From contig DASREL010000027.1 in NCBI GenBank assembly GCA_035652075.1, positions 1 to 64,000 of the forward strand: 64,000 bases of DNA. The letters run 5' to 3'. Source of the DNA: Gp6-AA45 sp035652075. Its GTDB lineage: Bacteria; Acidobacteriota; Vicinamibacteria; Vicinamibacterales; CAVVIG01. Both the position numbers and the translations under genes were made by a program. Every line of letters starts with the position of its first letter. Within the stretch, counting starts at the first letter, position 1. Below, piece by piece: positions 26,696 through 35,525 of the stretch. The notes below the pieces were generated by a model. The model was not told the origin of the DNA. It saw nothing but the letters and a program-made list of their open reading frames with translations, and searched no databases.

Positions 26696-27459
26696 TCGAC
26701 GATTGGATGTTCGCGGCGATCGCGGCCGTGATCGGGGCGGCGGTCGGCAGCTTCTTGAATGTCTGCATCTACCGCGTTCCGCGCAAGATGTCGATCGCGT
26801 CGCCGCCGTCGGCGTGTCCCCACTGTGGCCGGCAGTTGTCGTGGTACGAAAATGTCCCGTTCGTCGCATGGCTGGTCCTGCGCGGACGCTGCCGGACATG
26901 CGGTGCGCGCCTCGGCGTCCGCTATCTCGTCATCGAAGCGTTGACGGCGGTGATGTTCGCTGCGGCGGCGTGGTACTACGGACCGACGCTGCTGCTCGCC
27001 TCACGACTGTCGCTCGGCTGCGTCCTGATCGTCCTGTTTGCGATCGACCTCGAACACCAGCTGCTGCCGCACATCATCACCTTTCCCGCGATGGCGGTCG
27101 GCTTCGCGTTGAGCGCGCTGGCGGGGCAGTGGCTCGATTCGCTGCTCGGCATCGTGGTCGGCTACGGCGTTCTCGAGGGCATCTTCTGGATCTGGTGGTG
27201 GCTCCGCCACGAGGAAGCGCTGGGCGGCGGCGACCCGCCGATGCTCGGCATGATCGGCGCCTTTCTCGGCTGGCGGATGACCGTGATGACGATGTTCTTC
27301 GGGTCGGTCGCCGGGTCGGTCTTCGGCCTCGGCCTGATCACGCTGGGTCGCGGCCACATGAAATCGCTGATTCCATTCGGCTGTTTCCTCGCGATCGGCG
27401 CGGCGGTGGCAGCAACGATCGGCCCCGCGCTGCTCGCGTGGTACTTGGGGCTGATGTGA
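26692..27459 (+). CDS. pilD: Prepilin peptidase / N-methyltransferase PilD
   Basis: 255 residues. Cleaves prepilin leaders and methylates the new N-terminus. The N-terminal cytoplasmic loop carries the zinc Cys4 motif (CPHC 42-45, CRTC 67-70) of bifunctional enzymes; the two catalytic aspartates are Asp119 (FAIDLEHQLLP) and Asp181 (GGGDPPMLG). About eight membrane helices. Overlaps its neighbours by four bases on each side. It serves PilA and the minor pilins in this cluster. Confidence 0.95.
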   Translation: MIDDWMFAAIAAVIGAAVGSFLNVCIYRVPRKMSIASPPSACPHCGRQLSWYENVPFVAWLVLRGRCRTCGARLGVRYLVIEALTAVMFAAAAWYYGPTLLLASRLSLGCVLIVLFAIDLEHQLLPHIITFPAMAVGFALSALAGQWLDSLLGIVVGYGVLEGIFWIWWWLRHEEALGGGDPPMLGMIGAFLGWRMTVMTMFFGSVAGSVFGLGLITLGRGHMKSLIPFGCFLAIGAAVAATIGPALLAWYLGLM

Positions 27460-28718
27460 CGCCAAACGGATACGCGTTCCTCGGCATGACGGCGCTGGTC
27501 GCGGCGCTCGTGTCGGTCGTCGTGTTCGCGTTGCTGCGGTTCTCGATGGCGGCGCGCGAGGTGCGCAGGTCGGTCGGCAAAGAGAACCGATCGGAAACGG
27601 CGCTGCTGTCGGCTGCGCTGCAGGAAGCGGTGACGAAGCTGAAAGCGCAGGAGCGCGCGACGGCGGCGCGGGCGGAAGCGTCCGAGCGCCTCAGCGAAGA
27701 GATCATCCGCAGCCTGAGCGCCGGATTGCTCGTCGCCGGACTCGAAGGCGAGGTGCGGATTCTGAACCCCGCGGGACGTCGCATGCTCGGCGTGGCCGAA
27801 GACGCGTCGCTCGACGAGTGTCAGCGACAGGTGCAGCACACCTCGTTGATGCAGGTGATCGACGAGTGCGTCAAGAGCGGTGCGCCGATCCTGCGCCGCT
27901 CGCTCACGCTGCCCGAGTCGCCGCACGGTGTGTCGCACCTTGGCATCACCGTGTCGCCGTTGTTCGACGATCGCGACGCGGTCCACGGCGCGATCTGTCT
28001 CTTCACCGATCTGACCGCCGTGAAGAACCTCGAAGAACAGCTGCGGTTGAAGGAGAGTCTCGCGACGGTGGGCGAGCTGACCGCCGGCATCGCGCACGAG
28101 TTCCGCAACGGCCTGGCGACGATCCACGGTTACAGCAAGCTGTTCGACCTGAAGTCGCTGCCCGATAACTATCGCGCCTACGTCGAGGGCATTCGGCAGG
28201 AGACGGAATCCCTCAGCCAGGTCGTCACGAATTTCTTGAACTTTGCGCGACCCGCGCAGTTGACGTTATCGCGCGTACCGCTGCAAGCGATCTGCGAGCG
28301 CGCGGTCGACGAAATCGCCTCCGAGGCGCGCGCGCTTGGCGGGGCCGTCGAGCTCCGCGGCGACTTCGGCATCGTCGACGGTGACGAAGTGCTGCTGCGC
28401 CAGGCCTTCAGCAACTTGCTGCGAAACGCACTCGACGCGGCGTCCACCGCGACGACACCGCCGCACATCGTGGTGCAATCCGAAATCGACGCGGCGCAAC
28501 AGGTGTCGCGCATTTCGATCAACGACAACGGCCCGGGAATTCCGCCCGACCTTCGGGAGCGCGTGTTCCGTCCGTTCGTGACCACGAAGCGCAACGGCAC
28601 CGGCCTCGGGCTCGCGCTCGTCCAGAAGATCATCGTCTTCCACAACGGTCGAATCGTCGTCGGCACGTCGCCGTTCGGAGGGGCCAGCCTGCAAGTGACG
28701 TTGCCGCTCGCCACCTGA
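27456..28718 (+). CDS. Orphan NtrB/PilS-like sensor histidine kinase
   Basis: 420 residues. One N-terminal membrane helix (FLGMTALVAALVSVVVFALL), a short coiled linker, a PAS domain (~80-190), HisKA with His214 in GIAHEFRNGLATIHG, and a HATPase domain (NLLRNALDAAS, DNGPGIP, GTGLGLALVQKI). The start is GTG overlapping the pilD stop. No response regulator is adjacent. The minor pilin sigma-54 promoter lies directly downstream and a second NtrC-type activator at 38.7 kb is the best candidate partner (inference). Confidence 0.88.
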   Translation: MTPNGYAFLGMTALVAALVSVVVFALLRFSMAAREVRRSVGKENRSETALLSAALQEAVTKLKAQERATAARAEASERLSEEIIRSLSAGLLVAGLEGEVRILNPAGRRMLGVAEDASLDECQRQVQHTSLMQVIDECVKSGAPILRRSLTLPESPHGVSHLGITVSPLFDDRDAVHGAICLFTDLTAVKNLEEQLRLKESLATVGELTAGIAHEFRNGLATIHGYSKLFDLKSLPDNYRAYVEGIRQETESLSQVVTNFLNFARPAQLTLSRVPLQAICERAVDEIASEARALGGAVELRGDFGIVDGDEVLLRQAFSNLLRNALDAASTATTPPHIVVQSEIDAAQQVSRISINDNGPGIPPDLRERVFRPFVTTKRNGTGLGLALVQKIIVFHNGRIVVGTSPFGGASLQVTLPLAT

Positions 28719-28734
28719 CCCGCAGTTCCTGAAC

Positions 28735-28751
28735 TGTTACCGAATGTAACA
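28735..28751. promoter_or_regulatory. Putative enhancer palindrome of the minor pilin operon
   Basis: TGTTAC-CGAAT-GTAACA: perfect 6-bp arms with an N5 spacer, centred about 119 bases upstream of the -24 GG at 28862. It differs from the TGACA-N5-TGTCA sites near pilA and pilB, so a different activator may bind. The rest of the 28719-28901 gap is AT-richer than its surroundings and holds nothing else clear. Confidence 0.55.
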
Positions 28752-28860
28752 AATCGACGCACGTGCGCGTCAGAGTCCCATCGCTTCCGACATCTGTTCG
28801 ATCCAATAAACATCCTATTTAGAACGAATTACGGGATAGATCTGCGGTAACGGCTGGGTC

Positions 28861-28876
28861 TGGCAGCCCAGTTGCT
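28861..28876 (+). promoter_or_regulatory. Sigma-54 promoter of the minor pilin operon
   Basis: TGGCAGCCCAGTTGCT matches TGGCACGNNNNTTGCT at 10 of 12 defined positions, with GG (28862) and GC (28874) ten bases apart. Transcription should begin near 28887, which excludes an in-frame start at 28872 and leaves the ATGs at 28893 and 28902. Confidence 0.8.
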
Positions 28877-28901
28877 CAACAACCTCCTCGAAATGCCCAG
28901 T

Positions 28902-29495
28902 ATGCGCGCATCACTTCGGAGCGATGCCGGTTTCTCGCTCATCGATATCGTCGCCACGGTTGCGATCACCGCCACGGTCATGGCGATCGCGACGCCGCCG
29001 CTGGTGAACATGGTCGACCAGTATCGACTGGGCAATTCGCTGCGCACCGTCGAGCGGCAGATGCAGTTCGCAAAACTCAAGGCGGTTTCGAGCCAGTCGG
29101 CGATGCGGCTTCGCTTCAATTGTCCCGTGGTCGGACAGATCCGTGTCGTGGAATTGATCGGCACGCCTGCCGTGCCCGATCCCGTGCAGGACCCGGACAG
29201 CTACACCACTCGGTGCAACGAAACGACGTATCCGTACAAACCGACGGGCAGCGATTCGAGCCGGCTGACGAAGCCGAACAACGACGGACCGGTGGCATTG
29301 CTCGATTCGAGCGTGACGGTTACGTCGTCGACGACGTTGGAATTCTGGCCTGACGGGTCGGTGCACGCTGCGAATGGCGGAGCGAATCCGTGGCCGAACA
29401 TCGGGACCGCCGGTGTGACGATTACGCTGACGCGCAAAGGCGTGAGCAAAAACATTGTGGTGAACGGACTTGGCAAAATCCAGATGGACCGCTAA
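28902..29495 (+). CDS. fimT: Minor pilin FimT/GspH-like
   Basis: About 197 residues. A short leader (MRASLRSDAG) is followed by FSLIDIVATVAITATVMAIA; position +5, normally Glu, is Asp here. The remainder fits the GspH/FimT family (NSLRTVERQMQFAKLKAVSS). It would join the pilus-tip priming complex. No Shine-Dalgarno is seen before either ATG (28893 or 28902), and the predicted transcript starts near 28887, so the gene may be nearly leaderless. First gene of the fimT-pilV-pilW-pilX-pilY1 operon. Confidence 0.85.
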   Translation: MRASLRSDAGFSLIDIVATVAITATVMAIATPPLVNMVDQYRLGNSLRTVERQMQFAKLKAVSSQSAMRLRFNCPVVGQIRVVELIGTPAVPDPVQDPDSYTTRCNETTYPYKPTGSDSSRLTKPNNDGPVALLDSSVTVTSSTTLEFWPDGSVHAANGGANPWPNIGTAGVTITLTRKGVSKNIVVNGLGKIQMDR

Positions 29496-30114
29496 GCGGG
29501 CCGGCGGCGCCGACGCGCGCACGAGGGAAGGCGAGACCTGCCGCGCCGAAGCGCGAACGCGCGAAGGCGGGTTTTCGATCCTCGAAGTGCTGATCGCGTC
29601 GACGATCATGATCGCCGGGGCCGCGTCGCTCGCACAGTTGTTCTTCATGTCGACGCGTACGAACGCGATGGCGAAGAACACGTCGCTGACGGCGATCCTC
29701 GCGCAGCAGAAGATGGAACAGTTGCGCGCCCTCGAGTGGGGCTTCGACGCGCTCGGGCTGCCGAGCAACGACACGTCGACGAATACCGCAGTCGTGCCCG
29801 AAACGCAGAACGGCGGCACCGGCCTCAGCCCGTCGCCGCCCGGCACGCTCAACCAGAACACCGTCGGCTGGGTCGACTACGTCGATAAGTTCGGCAACTC
29901 GCTCGGCGGCGGAACGTCGTCGCCTCCGACCAATACCATGTACGTGCGGCGATGGTCGGTCGAACCGTTGCCGACCAATCCGAACAACACGCTCGTGCTC
30001 CAGGTCATGGTCACGCCCATGGGCAACCGCGCTGGAAACGATCTCACGACGAACGTGTCGAGAAACCCCCAGGAAGCGCGGTTGATCAGCGTGAAAACGC
30101 GGAAGGCTTCGTGA
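29470..30114 (+). CDS. pilV: Minor pilin PilV-like with extended leader
   Basis: 214 residues from a TTG start that overlaps fimT by 26 bases. The prepilin motif GGFSILEVLIASTIMIAGAA begins at about residue 33, so the leader is 34 residues instead of the usual 6-15. The leader contains a 12-codon imperfect duplication (29509-29533 and 29545-29569) that repeats ARTREG. The C-terminal part has the Gly/Ser/Pro-rich region seen in PilV. No better start with a Shine-Dalgarno is available in the frame, so TTG is tentative. Confidence 0.8.
   Translation: MAKSRWTAKRAGGADARTREGETCRAEARTREGGFSILEVLIASTIMIAGAASLAQLFFMSTRTNAMAKNTSLTAILAQQKMEQLRALEWGFDALGLPSNDTSTNTAVVPETQNGGTGLSPSPPGTLNQNTVGWVDYVDKFGNSLGGGTSSPPTNTMYVRRWSVEPLPTNPNNTLVLQVMVTPMGNRAGNDLTTNVSRNPQEARLISVKTRKAS
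29509..29569. repeat. 25-bp imperfect direct repeat in the pilV leader region
   Basis: Two copies (29509-29533, 29545-29569) set 36 bases apart, matching at most positions. Because 36 is a multiple of three the duplication is in frame and lengthens the prepilin leader. Confidence 0.7.
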
Positions 30115-31325
30115 TGCGACGCGACCACGGCTTCTCCGTTCTCGAAATGACGGTGGCGATGGCTGTGATGCTCGGCGTCACGGCCGGCATCTTCTCCGTC
30201 CTCAATCCCTCGCAGGGCACCTTCCAGGCGCAGACCGAAGTGTCCGACATGCAGCAGCGCATGCGCGTCGCGGCCGACACATTGTCGAAGGACCTCGTGA
30301 TGGCGGGCAACGGCGCGTACCAAGGCTCGATGTCCGGCTCTCTCGTCTACGTATTCGCTCCGGTGTACCCGTATCGCAAAGGCGCCATCGGCGAGGATCT
30401 GCCGGGCACGGTGAAGACCGATACCGTCACGCTGATGTACGTCCCGCCGACGATCGCGCAAACGACGCTTGCATCCAATCCGGGCAACAGCCTGGTGAAC
30501 TCGGCCGAGACCAAAGTCAACGCCGAATCGGGTTGCCCGCTGAACGATTTGTTGTGCGGCTTCCAGGTCGGCATGACGCTGTTGATCTACGACCAGTACG
30601 GCCACTCGGATACGTTCACGGTGACGCAGATTCAGGATCCCAATCAGAACAACCTGAAGCTGCAGCACAACAGCGACAAGCTTTCGTATGAGTACGCCCC
30701 AGGGACGAAAATCGTCCAGGCGAACAACTACACCTACTACCTGAACTCGCAGACCCATCAACTGATGTTCTACAACGGCGGCACCGGCGCTGACGTGCCC
30801 GTCGTCGACAACGTCGTGAGCCTGTCGTTCAAGTATTACGGCGACCCGCAGCCGCCGCAGTTGAATGGGAAGCCGCTGAGCGATCCGACCGGACCGTGGA
30901 CGACGTACGGCCCGCCGCCGCCTGCGCTTGGCAGTCAGGTGCTCGACAACAACAAGAATCCGTCGGACGGGTGGCCGGCCGGTGAGAGCTGTCTCTTCCA
31001 GGTCAGCGGCGGCCAGCAGGTCCCGCGTCTTCCGGTGCTCGGCGCCGGCGGGACGACGACAACGCTGGTCGAACTCACCTCCGCCATGCTGAACGACGGC
31101 CCATGGTGCCCCGGCGCGGCGACCGACGGCCGATGGGACGCCGACTTACTGCGGATTCGAAAGGTCGCCGTCACGATGCGCGTGCAAGCCGCGCTCGCAT
31201 CGCTGCGCGGACCGGCGAGCGTGCTCTTCACCAACGGCGGCACGTCGACGGGCGGCGACAAGTGGGTCCCCGATCAACAGGTCACGTTCAGCGTTTCACC
31301 GCGCAATTTGAATCTCGGCAGGTAA
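30114..31325 (+). CDS. pilW: Minor pilin PilW-like
   Basis: 403 residues. Leader MRRDHG then FSVLEMTVAMAVMLGVTAGI, with Glu5 present, followed by MQQRMRVAADTLSKDLVMAG, which is characteristic of PilW. A large C-terminal region with repeated Tyr/Asn-rich strands follows. The ATG overlaps the pilV stop by one base (TGATG). PilW joins PilX, PilV and FimT in the priming complex that carries PilY1. Confidence 0.88.
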   Translation: MRRDHGFSVLEMTVAMAVMLGVTAGIFSVLNPSQGTFQAQTEVSDMQQRMRVAADTLSKDLVMAGNGAYQGSMSGSLVYVFAPVYPYRKGAIGEDLPGTVKTDTVTLMYVPPTIAQTTLASNPGNSLVNSAETKVNAESGCPLNDLLCGFQVGMTLLIYDQYGHSDTFTVTQIQDPNQNNLKLQHNSDKLSYEYAPGTKIVQANNYTYYLNSQTHQLMFYNGGTGADVPVVDNVVSLSFKYYGDPQPPQLNGKPLSDPTGPWTTYGPPPPALGSQVLDNNKNPSDGWPAGESCLFQVSGGQQVPRLPVLGAGGTTTTLVELTSAMLNDGPWCPGAATDGRWDADLLRIRKVAVTMRVQAALASLRGPASVLFTNGGTSTGGDKWVPDQQVTFSVSPRNLNLGR

Positions 31326-31327
31326 CG

Positions 31328-32110
31328 ATGCGCATCAGAGAAGAGAAAGGAATCGCGCTGCTCGTCGCCTTGATGGCCGTCATGCTGATGGGCGCGCTCG
31401 GCGCCGCCCTCGTCATGACGACGTCGTCGGAAACGATCATCGCCAGCAACTACTCGCGCGGCAACGAAGGCCTGTACGCCGCGGATGCCGCGTTCGAGCG
31501 CGCGATGGACGACATCCTGACGGTGCCTGACTGGAACAACCTGCTCAACGGCTCGACGCAGTCGGCGTTCATCGACGGTCCGCCGAGCGGCACGCGCACG
31601 CTTCCCGACGGCTCGACGATCGACGTCGCGCAAGCGATCAACATGGCGAACTGCGGCAAGGTGTCGACCTGTTCGGCCGCCGACCTCACTGGGAATTCAA
31701 CCGGGACGCGTCCGTGGGGCGCGAACAACCCGGTGTGGCAGCCGTACGCGTACGGACCGCTGCAGAACATGCTGCCCACCGGCACGATCAACTCGTCGTT
31801 CTACGTCATCGTGATGGTGGCCGACGATCCATCGGAAACCGACAACGACCCGCTGCACGACGGTACGGCGGACACCAATCCCGGCCGCGGCGTGATCGCG
31901 ATGCGCGCGGAAGCGTTTGGCCCGCGCGGTGCCCATAAGGTGATTGAAATGACGCTGGCGCGGACCGACACGACCAACCTCGAACGCGGTTACACCGGGC
32001 AACGCGGCGAAGACGAACAAAACCGACGCGCCCGCAAAGCAGCGGTGCAGACCCCCGGCAAATCGCTGACGATGCAATCGATGGCGCTGAACTCAGGAGG
32101 AATCCAGTAG
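31328..32110 (+). CDS. pilX: Minor pilin PilX-like
   Basis: 260 residues with an N-terminal hydrophobic stretch (GIALLVALMAVMLMGALGAA) that lacks the canonical Phe+1 but fits PilX N-termini, then SNYSRGNEGLYAADAAFERA, the PilX pattern. Starts two bases after the pilW stop; its stop overlaps the pilY1 GTG by one base. RBS is weak (GGTAAC), so translation is probably coupled. Confidence 0.85.
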   Translation: MRIREEKGIALLVALMAVMLMGALGAALVMTTSSETIIASNYSRGNEGLYAADAAFERAMDDILTVPDWNNLLNGSTQSAFIDGPPSGTRTLPDGSTIDVAQAINMANCGKVSTCSAADLTGNSTGTRPWGANNPVWQPYAYGPLQNMLPTGTINSSFYVIVMVADDPSETDNDPLHDGTADTNPGRGVIAMRAEAFGPRGAHKVIEMTLARTDTTNLERGYTGQRGEDEQNRRARKAAVQTPGKSLTMQSMALNSGGIQ

Positions 32111-35100
32111 TGCGCCCCCTGTTTTTGCGGACGGCAGCCGCCCTGGCGATCGGCGTTGCGTGTGCAGCGCCGGCGCACGCGCAGACCGATCCGATGGAAT
32201 TCTTCAAACGCTATCAGGCGACGACCGGCAACACGAGCATCGGCCTGCCGAACATCATCGTCGCCGTCGACGTCGCAAACCGGATGCAGCGCGATGCGCC
32301 GACGGACAACAGCACGCTCGCGACGTTCAACTCGACCAGTTCGTACTACGATCCCTATTTGTACGTGCGCGGGACGAACGCCGTGGCGGAAGCGACGTTG
32401 GGTGTCACCAACGTCAACACGACAACGAACTACCGGCGGAAGTACGTCGACCTGACGCTGCAGTCGTCGGGCAATCCCGACAAGTTCAATGCCGATACGA
32501 TCAGCGTCGTGACCGATCAGGCGGCTGCGTACGCGAGCTTCGAAGCGCGGACGCGCCTGGCAATTGCGAAGACCGCGATCTATCAGGCGATTGTCGAGAA
32601 CAATCGCGTCGCGCGATTCGGCCTCGTGCAGATGCGCCAGAAAACGCCGACTGTGGCGACGGCGGGCAACTCCGGACCGGTGGTCGACGCGGACGCGACG
32701 CAGAACGTTGCCGGCACGACCGAAGTCGCCGGTGGCAAGTGGAACATCTCGCGTCCGACGGTCGCGGCGAACAACGGCGCCGCCACCTCCGCGAACTGTC
32801 CCACTCCGAACTCGAATTGCACCTGGGTGAAGGCCGAGTCGAACACGGCGAACACTGACGTCCTCACCGAGCTGGCGAAAAACGTGCGGACGGCCGGCGC
32901 GCTGATCCCCGCCGGCAACGACGACGCAAACACGCTCGACGCGCCCGTCAACAACCTGCTCGTCGATACGAAAGCGGAAGTCACGCGACTCCTCAGCATC
33001 AACGGCGACCCGACGTGCCGCAATACCGTCGTCGTCCTCATCGTCGGCGGCGGCGAAGGGACGACTGCGGGCGCAACCAACGCGGATCTTGCAACCACGG
33101 CGAGCGGGTTCACGAACATTGGCGGCGACCGTATTCCCGTGTATGTCATCGCGCTGGCGCCGCCCGCGACGGATCGCGATTCGCTGAAGGCGATCGCCAC
33201 CACCAGCGGTGGTCAATACTTCGAGATCACGAAGGCGATGATCGACGCAGCGTTCAACCTGCAGTCGACGATGTTCCCGCCGCAGGCGGCGATGTCCGGC
33301 ACGGTGATCGTCCCCGACGTCGTCGCGGCGATTCAGGCGGCGATCGCGCATGCGTATGCCACGACCTCGGACATCAACACGTTCAACACCGCGCTCTACC
33401 CGAAAGCGACCTATCCGTTCGGCAAGCTGTCGGAGTATCCGACGGTCGCGCCAATTACCGGCACCACCGATCTCACGAACGCGCGCGACATCAACAACAC
33501 GGCGCTGCCGAACACGCAGGTCTACGACAAAGCGGGGAACCTGATCCCGCAGCGCAGCAACATGTTGCTGACGACCGCGGTCATCACGCCGACGCCGTAC
33601 GGCCTCGGTGGCAACCTGCGCGCGTTTCGCGTCTATAAGCCGGTGGCCGACTCGACGCAGTTGTCGGGATACAAGTTCTCGTCTGACGGCACCCGCTTGT
33701 GGACGGCGTGCGTGCCCGGACCGACGGCGACAATCGATCATCCCAACGGGTGTTCGACGGTGACCGGGACGTCGGTGACGGACCCGGGTGTGCGCAACCT
33801 CTACACCGCGGATCCATCGACCGGCACCCTGATTCCGTTCACGACGAACAACGTCGCGGCACTGTCAACGTTGATGAACATCGTATCGGCGATGGACGCG
33901 CAAAGCGTGATCAGCTACGTGCGCAGCCTGCCGCTCGGTCCGATTCTCACATCGACGCCGGCGTTGATGAACCCGCCGTCACTCGATCCGCCGCCTGACG
34001 ACAGCTACCCGGGATTCGCCGTCGCCAACAAGGGGCGCCGCAGCATCATCTGGGTCGGCACGAACTCGGGCATCCTCGAAGGGATCGACGCGCGGACCGG
34101 CGTCGAAGTGTGGGGCTTCATTCCGCCGAACCTGTTGCCGAAGCTGAAGACGTTGCGCGACGGTCAATCGATCGGCATGTTCGACTACTTCGTCGACAGT
34201 TCGCCGAAAGTGGCGGACGTGCGCTACGCCGACGGGACGTGGCATTCACACCTCGTCATGGGCGAGGGTGGCGGCGGGACGTTCTACCAGTCCTTCGACG
34301 TCACGATGGCCGACATGGCCAACTCCGTCTCGTCGTCGAGCGACGACATCAACGCCGTGCTGGCGTACTTCGCCGACTCGACGAAGATCAAATTGAATTG
34401 GTCGTTCCCGGCGTACAGCGACTTCGATCCCACGTTGACGATCAACGACCACTGCGACACCGTGACCGGCACCTGCGGCGTGTATCCCTGGGGCGATATC
34501 AAGGCATCGGCCCCAGCCGTGGAGAAGAGCGTCGGGCAGACGTGGTCGGATCCGGCGATCGGCGAGATCGTGAGCAACAGCGGGCCGTACTCGGTGCTGC
34601 TGGGATCGGGATTCCTGCCGTACGCGGTTCAGCAACAAGCGAATCGCAGCGGTGCCGTAGCCGGCACGACGATGTATATCATCGACGCGCAAACGGGCAG
34701 CGTGTATTCGAGCATGGACGTCGGCAGCGACGGCCTCGCCGAGACGACGAACAACTGCCGCGCGAACGCGGTTGGCTGCAAGCAGCAGAAGAACGCGCTG
34801 CAAGCGGATCCCGTGTCGACGGGACCGGCCGCGTCGCGATTCATCACGATGGCATACGCCGGCGATCTCGACGGCAACCTCTGGCGCTTCGACATCATTC
34901 TGGACGCGGCCAATCAGAACAAGCCGAAGCTGAACGCGAAGACGAAGTTGTACGCCTCGGGCTCCGATCAGCCGATCTTCAGCTCGATGGCGACGGTGAA
35001 CGTCGGCGGCACGCAGCAGTACATCTTCTACGGGACGGGGAGCGATCTGCTCGGTCAGACCGACAAGAACACCGTCAACCATCTGCTCGGCGTGCTCGAT

Positions 35101-35520
35101 AGCGGCGCCAGCGGGTCGAAGACGCTCGATCAGGTGCTGACGAAGGCGTCGCAGGGCAACAACGTCACGTCGGACGAGCGCGTGACGGCGTTTCCGGCGG
35201 TCGCCGGCGACATCGTGTTCTTTACGACGACGACGTTCACCGCATCCGATCCGTGCGCGGCGCCAATTGCCAACCTGTATGCGTTCACGTTCATCGGCGG
35301 TCCGGCGTACGACAATACGGGCGACAACACGATCACGAACAAAGACACGCCGCTGGTGAAATCGATCGCCGGTCAGCGCGCCACGGCGCCTTTCATCGTC
35401 GATCAGCACCTCGCGTTTGGCGCCGGCGCCAACCTGCAGATGTTCGGCGATCCCAATGCGTACAACAACGGTGTCGGCAATGCCGGCGTCCGCGTCCTAT
35501 CCTGGCGAGAGGTTCGGTAG
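32110..35520 (+). CDS. pilY1: Type IV pilus tip adhesin PilY1
   Basis: 1136 residues with a signal peptide (to AHA, residue ~24). The N-terminal part (to ~400) is von Willebrand A-like, but its metal site is degenerate: IIVAVDVANRMQRD keeps Asp yet lacks the DxSxS serines. From about residue 640 comes the PilY1 beta-propeller (RRSIIWVGTNSGILEGIDA), with a calcium-type loop D919-L-D-G-N-L in AGDLDGNLWRFD. The start is GTG overlapping the pilX stop. It caps the pilus tip and mediates adhesion and mechanosensing in other bacteria. Confidence 0.93.
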   Translation: MRPLFLRTAAALAIGVACAAPAHAQTDPMEFFKRYQATTGNTSIGLPNIIVAVDVANRMQRDAPTDNSTLATFNSTSSYYDPYLYVRGTNAVAEATLGVTNVNTTTNYRRKYVDLTLQSSGNPDKFNADTISVVTDQAAAYASFEARTRLAIAKTAIYQAIVENNRVARFGLVQMRQKTPTVATAGNSGPVVDADATQNVAGTTEVAGGKWNISRPTVAANNGAATSANCPTPNSNCTWVKAESNTANTDVLTELAKNVRTAGALIPAGNDDANTLDAPVNNLLVDTKAEVTRLLSINGDPTCRNTVVVLIVGGGEGTTAGATNADLATTASGFTNIGGDRIPVYVIALAPPATDRDSLKAIATTSGGQYFEITKAMIDAAFNLQSTMFPPQAAMSGTVIVPDVVAAIQAAIAHAYATTSDINTFNTALYPKATYPFGKLSEYPTVAPITGTTDLTNARDINNTALPNTQVYDKAGNLIPQRSNMLLTTAVITPTPYGLGGNLRAFRVYKPVADSTQLSGYKFSSDGTRLWTACVPGPTATIDHPNGCSTVTGTSVTDPGVRNLYTADPSTGTLIPFTTNNVAALSTLMNIVSAMDAQSVISYVRSLPLGPILTSTPALMNPPSLDPPPDDSYPGFAVANKGRRSIIWVGTNSGILEGIDARTGVEVWGFIPPNLLPKLKTLRDGQSIGMFDYFVDSSPKVADVRYADGTWHSHLVMGEGGGGTFYQSFDVTMADMANSVSSSSDDINAVLAYFADSTKIKLNWSFPAYSDFDPTLTINDHCDTVTGTCGVYPWGDIKASAPAVEKSVGQTWSDPAIGEIVSNSGPYSVLLGSGFLPYAVQQQANRSGAVAGTTMYIIDAQTGSVYSSMDVGSDGLAETTNNCRANAVGCKQQKNALQADPVSTGPAASRFITMAYAGDLDGNLWRFDIILDAANQNKPKLNAKTKLYASGSDQPIFSSMATVNVGGTQQYIFYGTGSDLLGQTDKNTVNHLLGVLDSGASGSKTLDQVLTKASQGNNVTSDERVTAFPAVAGDIVFFTTTTFTASDPCAAPIANLYAFTFIGGPAYDNTGDNTITNKDTPLVKSIAGQRATAPFIVDQHLAFGAGANLQMFGDPNAYNNGVGNAGVRVLSWREVR

Positions 35521-35525
35521 CCGTC

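Noticed and set aside
28872..28892. An earlier fimT start at 28872
   Set aside because: It overlaps the sigma-54 promoter and lies upstream of the predicted transcription start near 28887.
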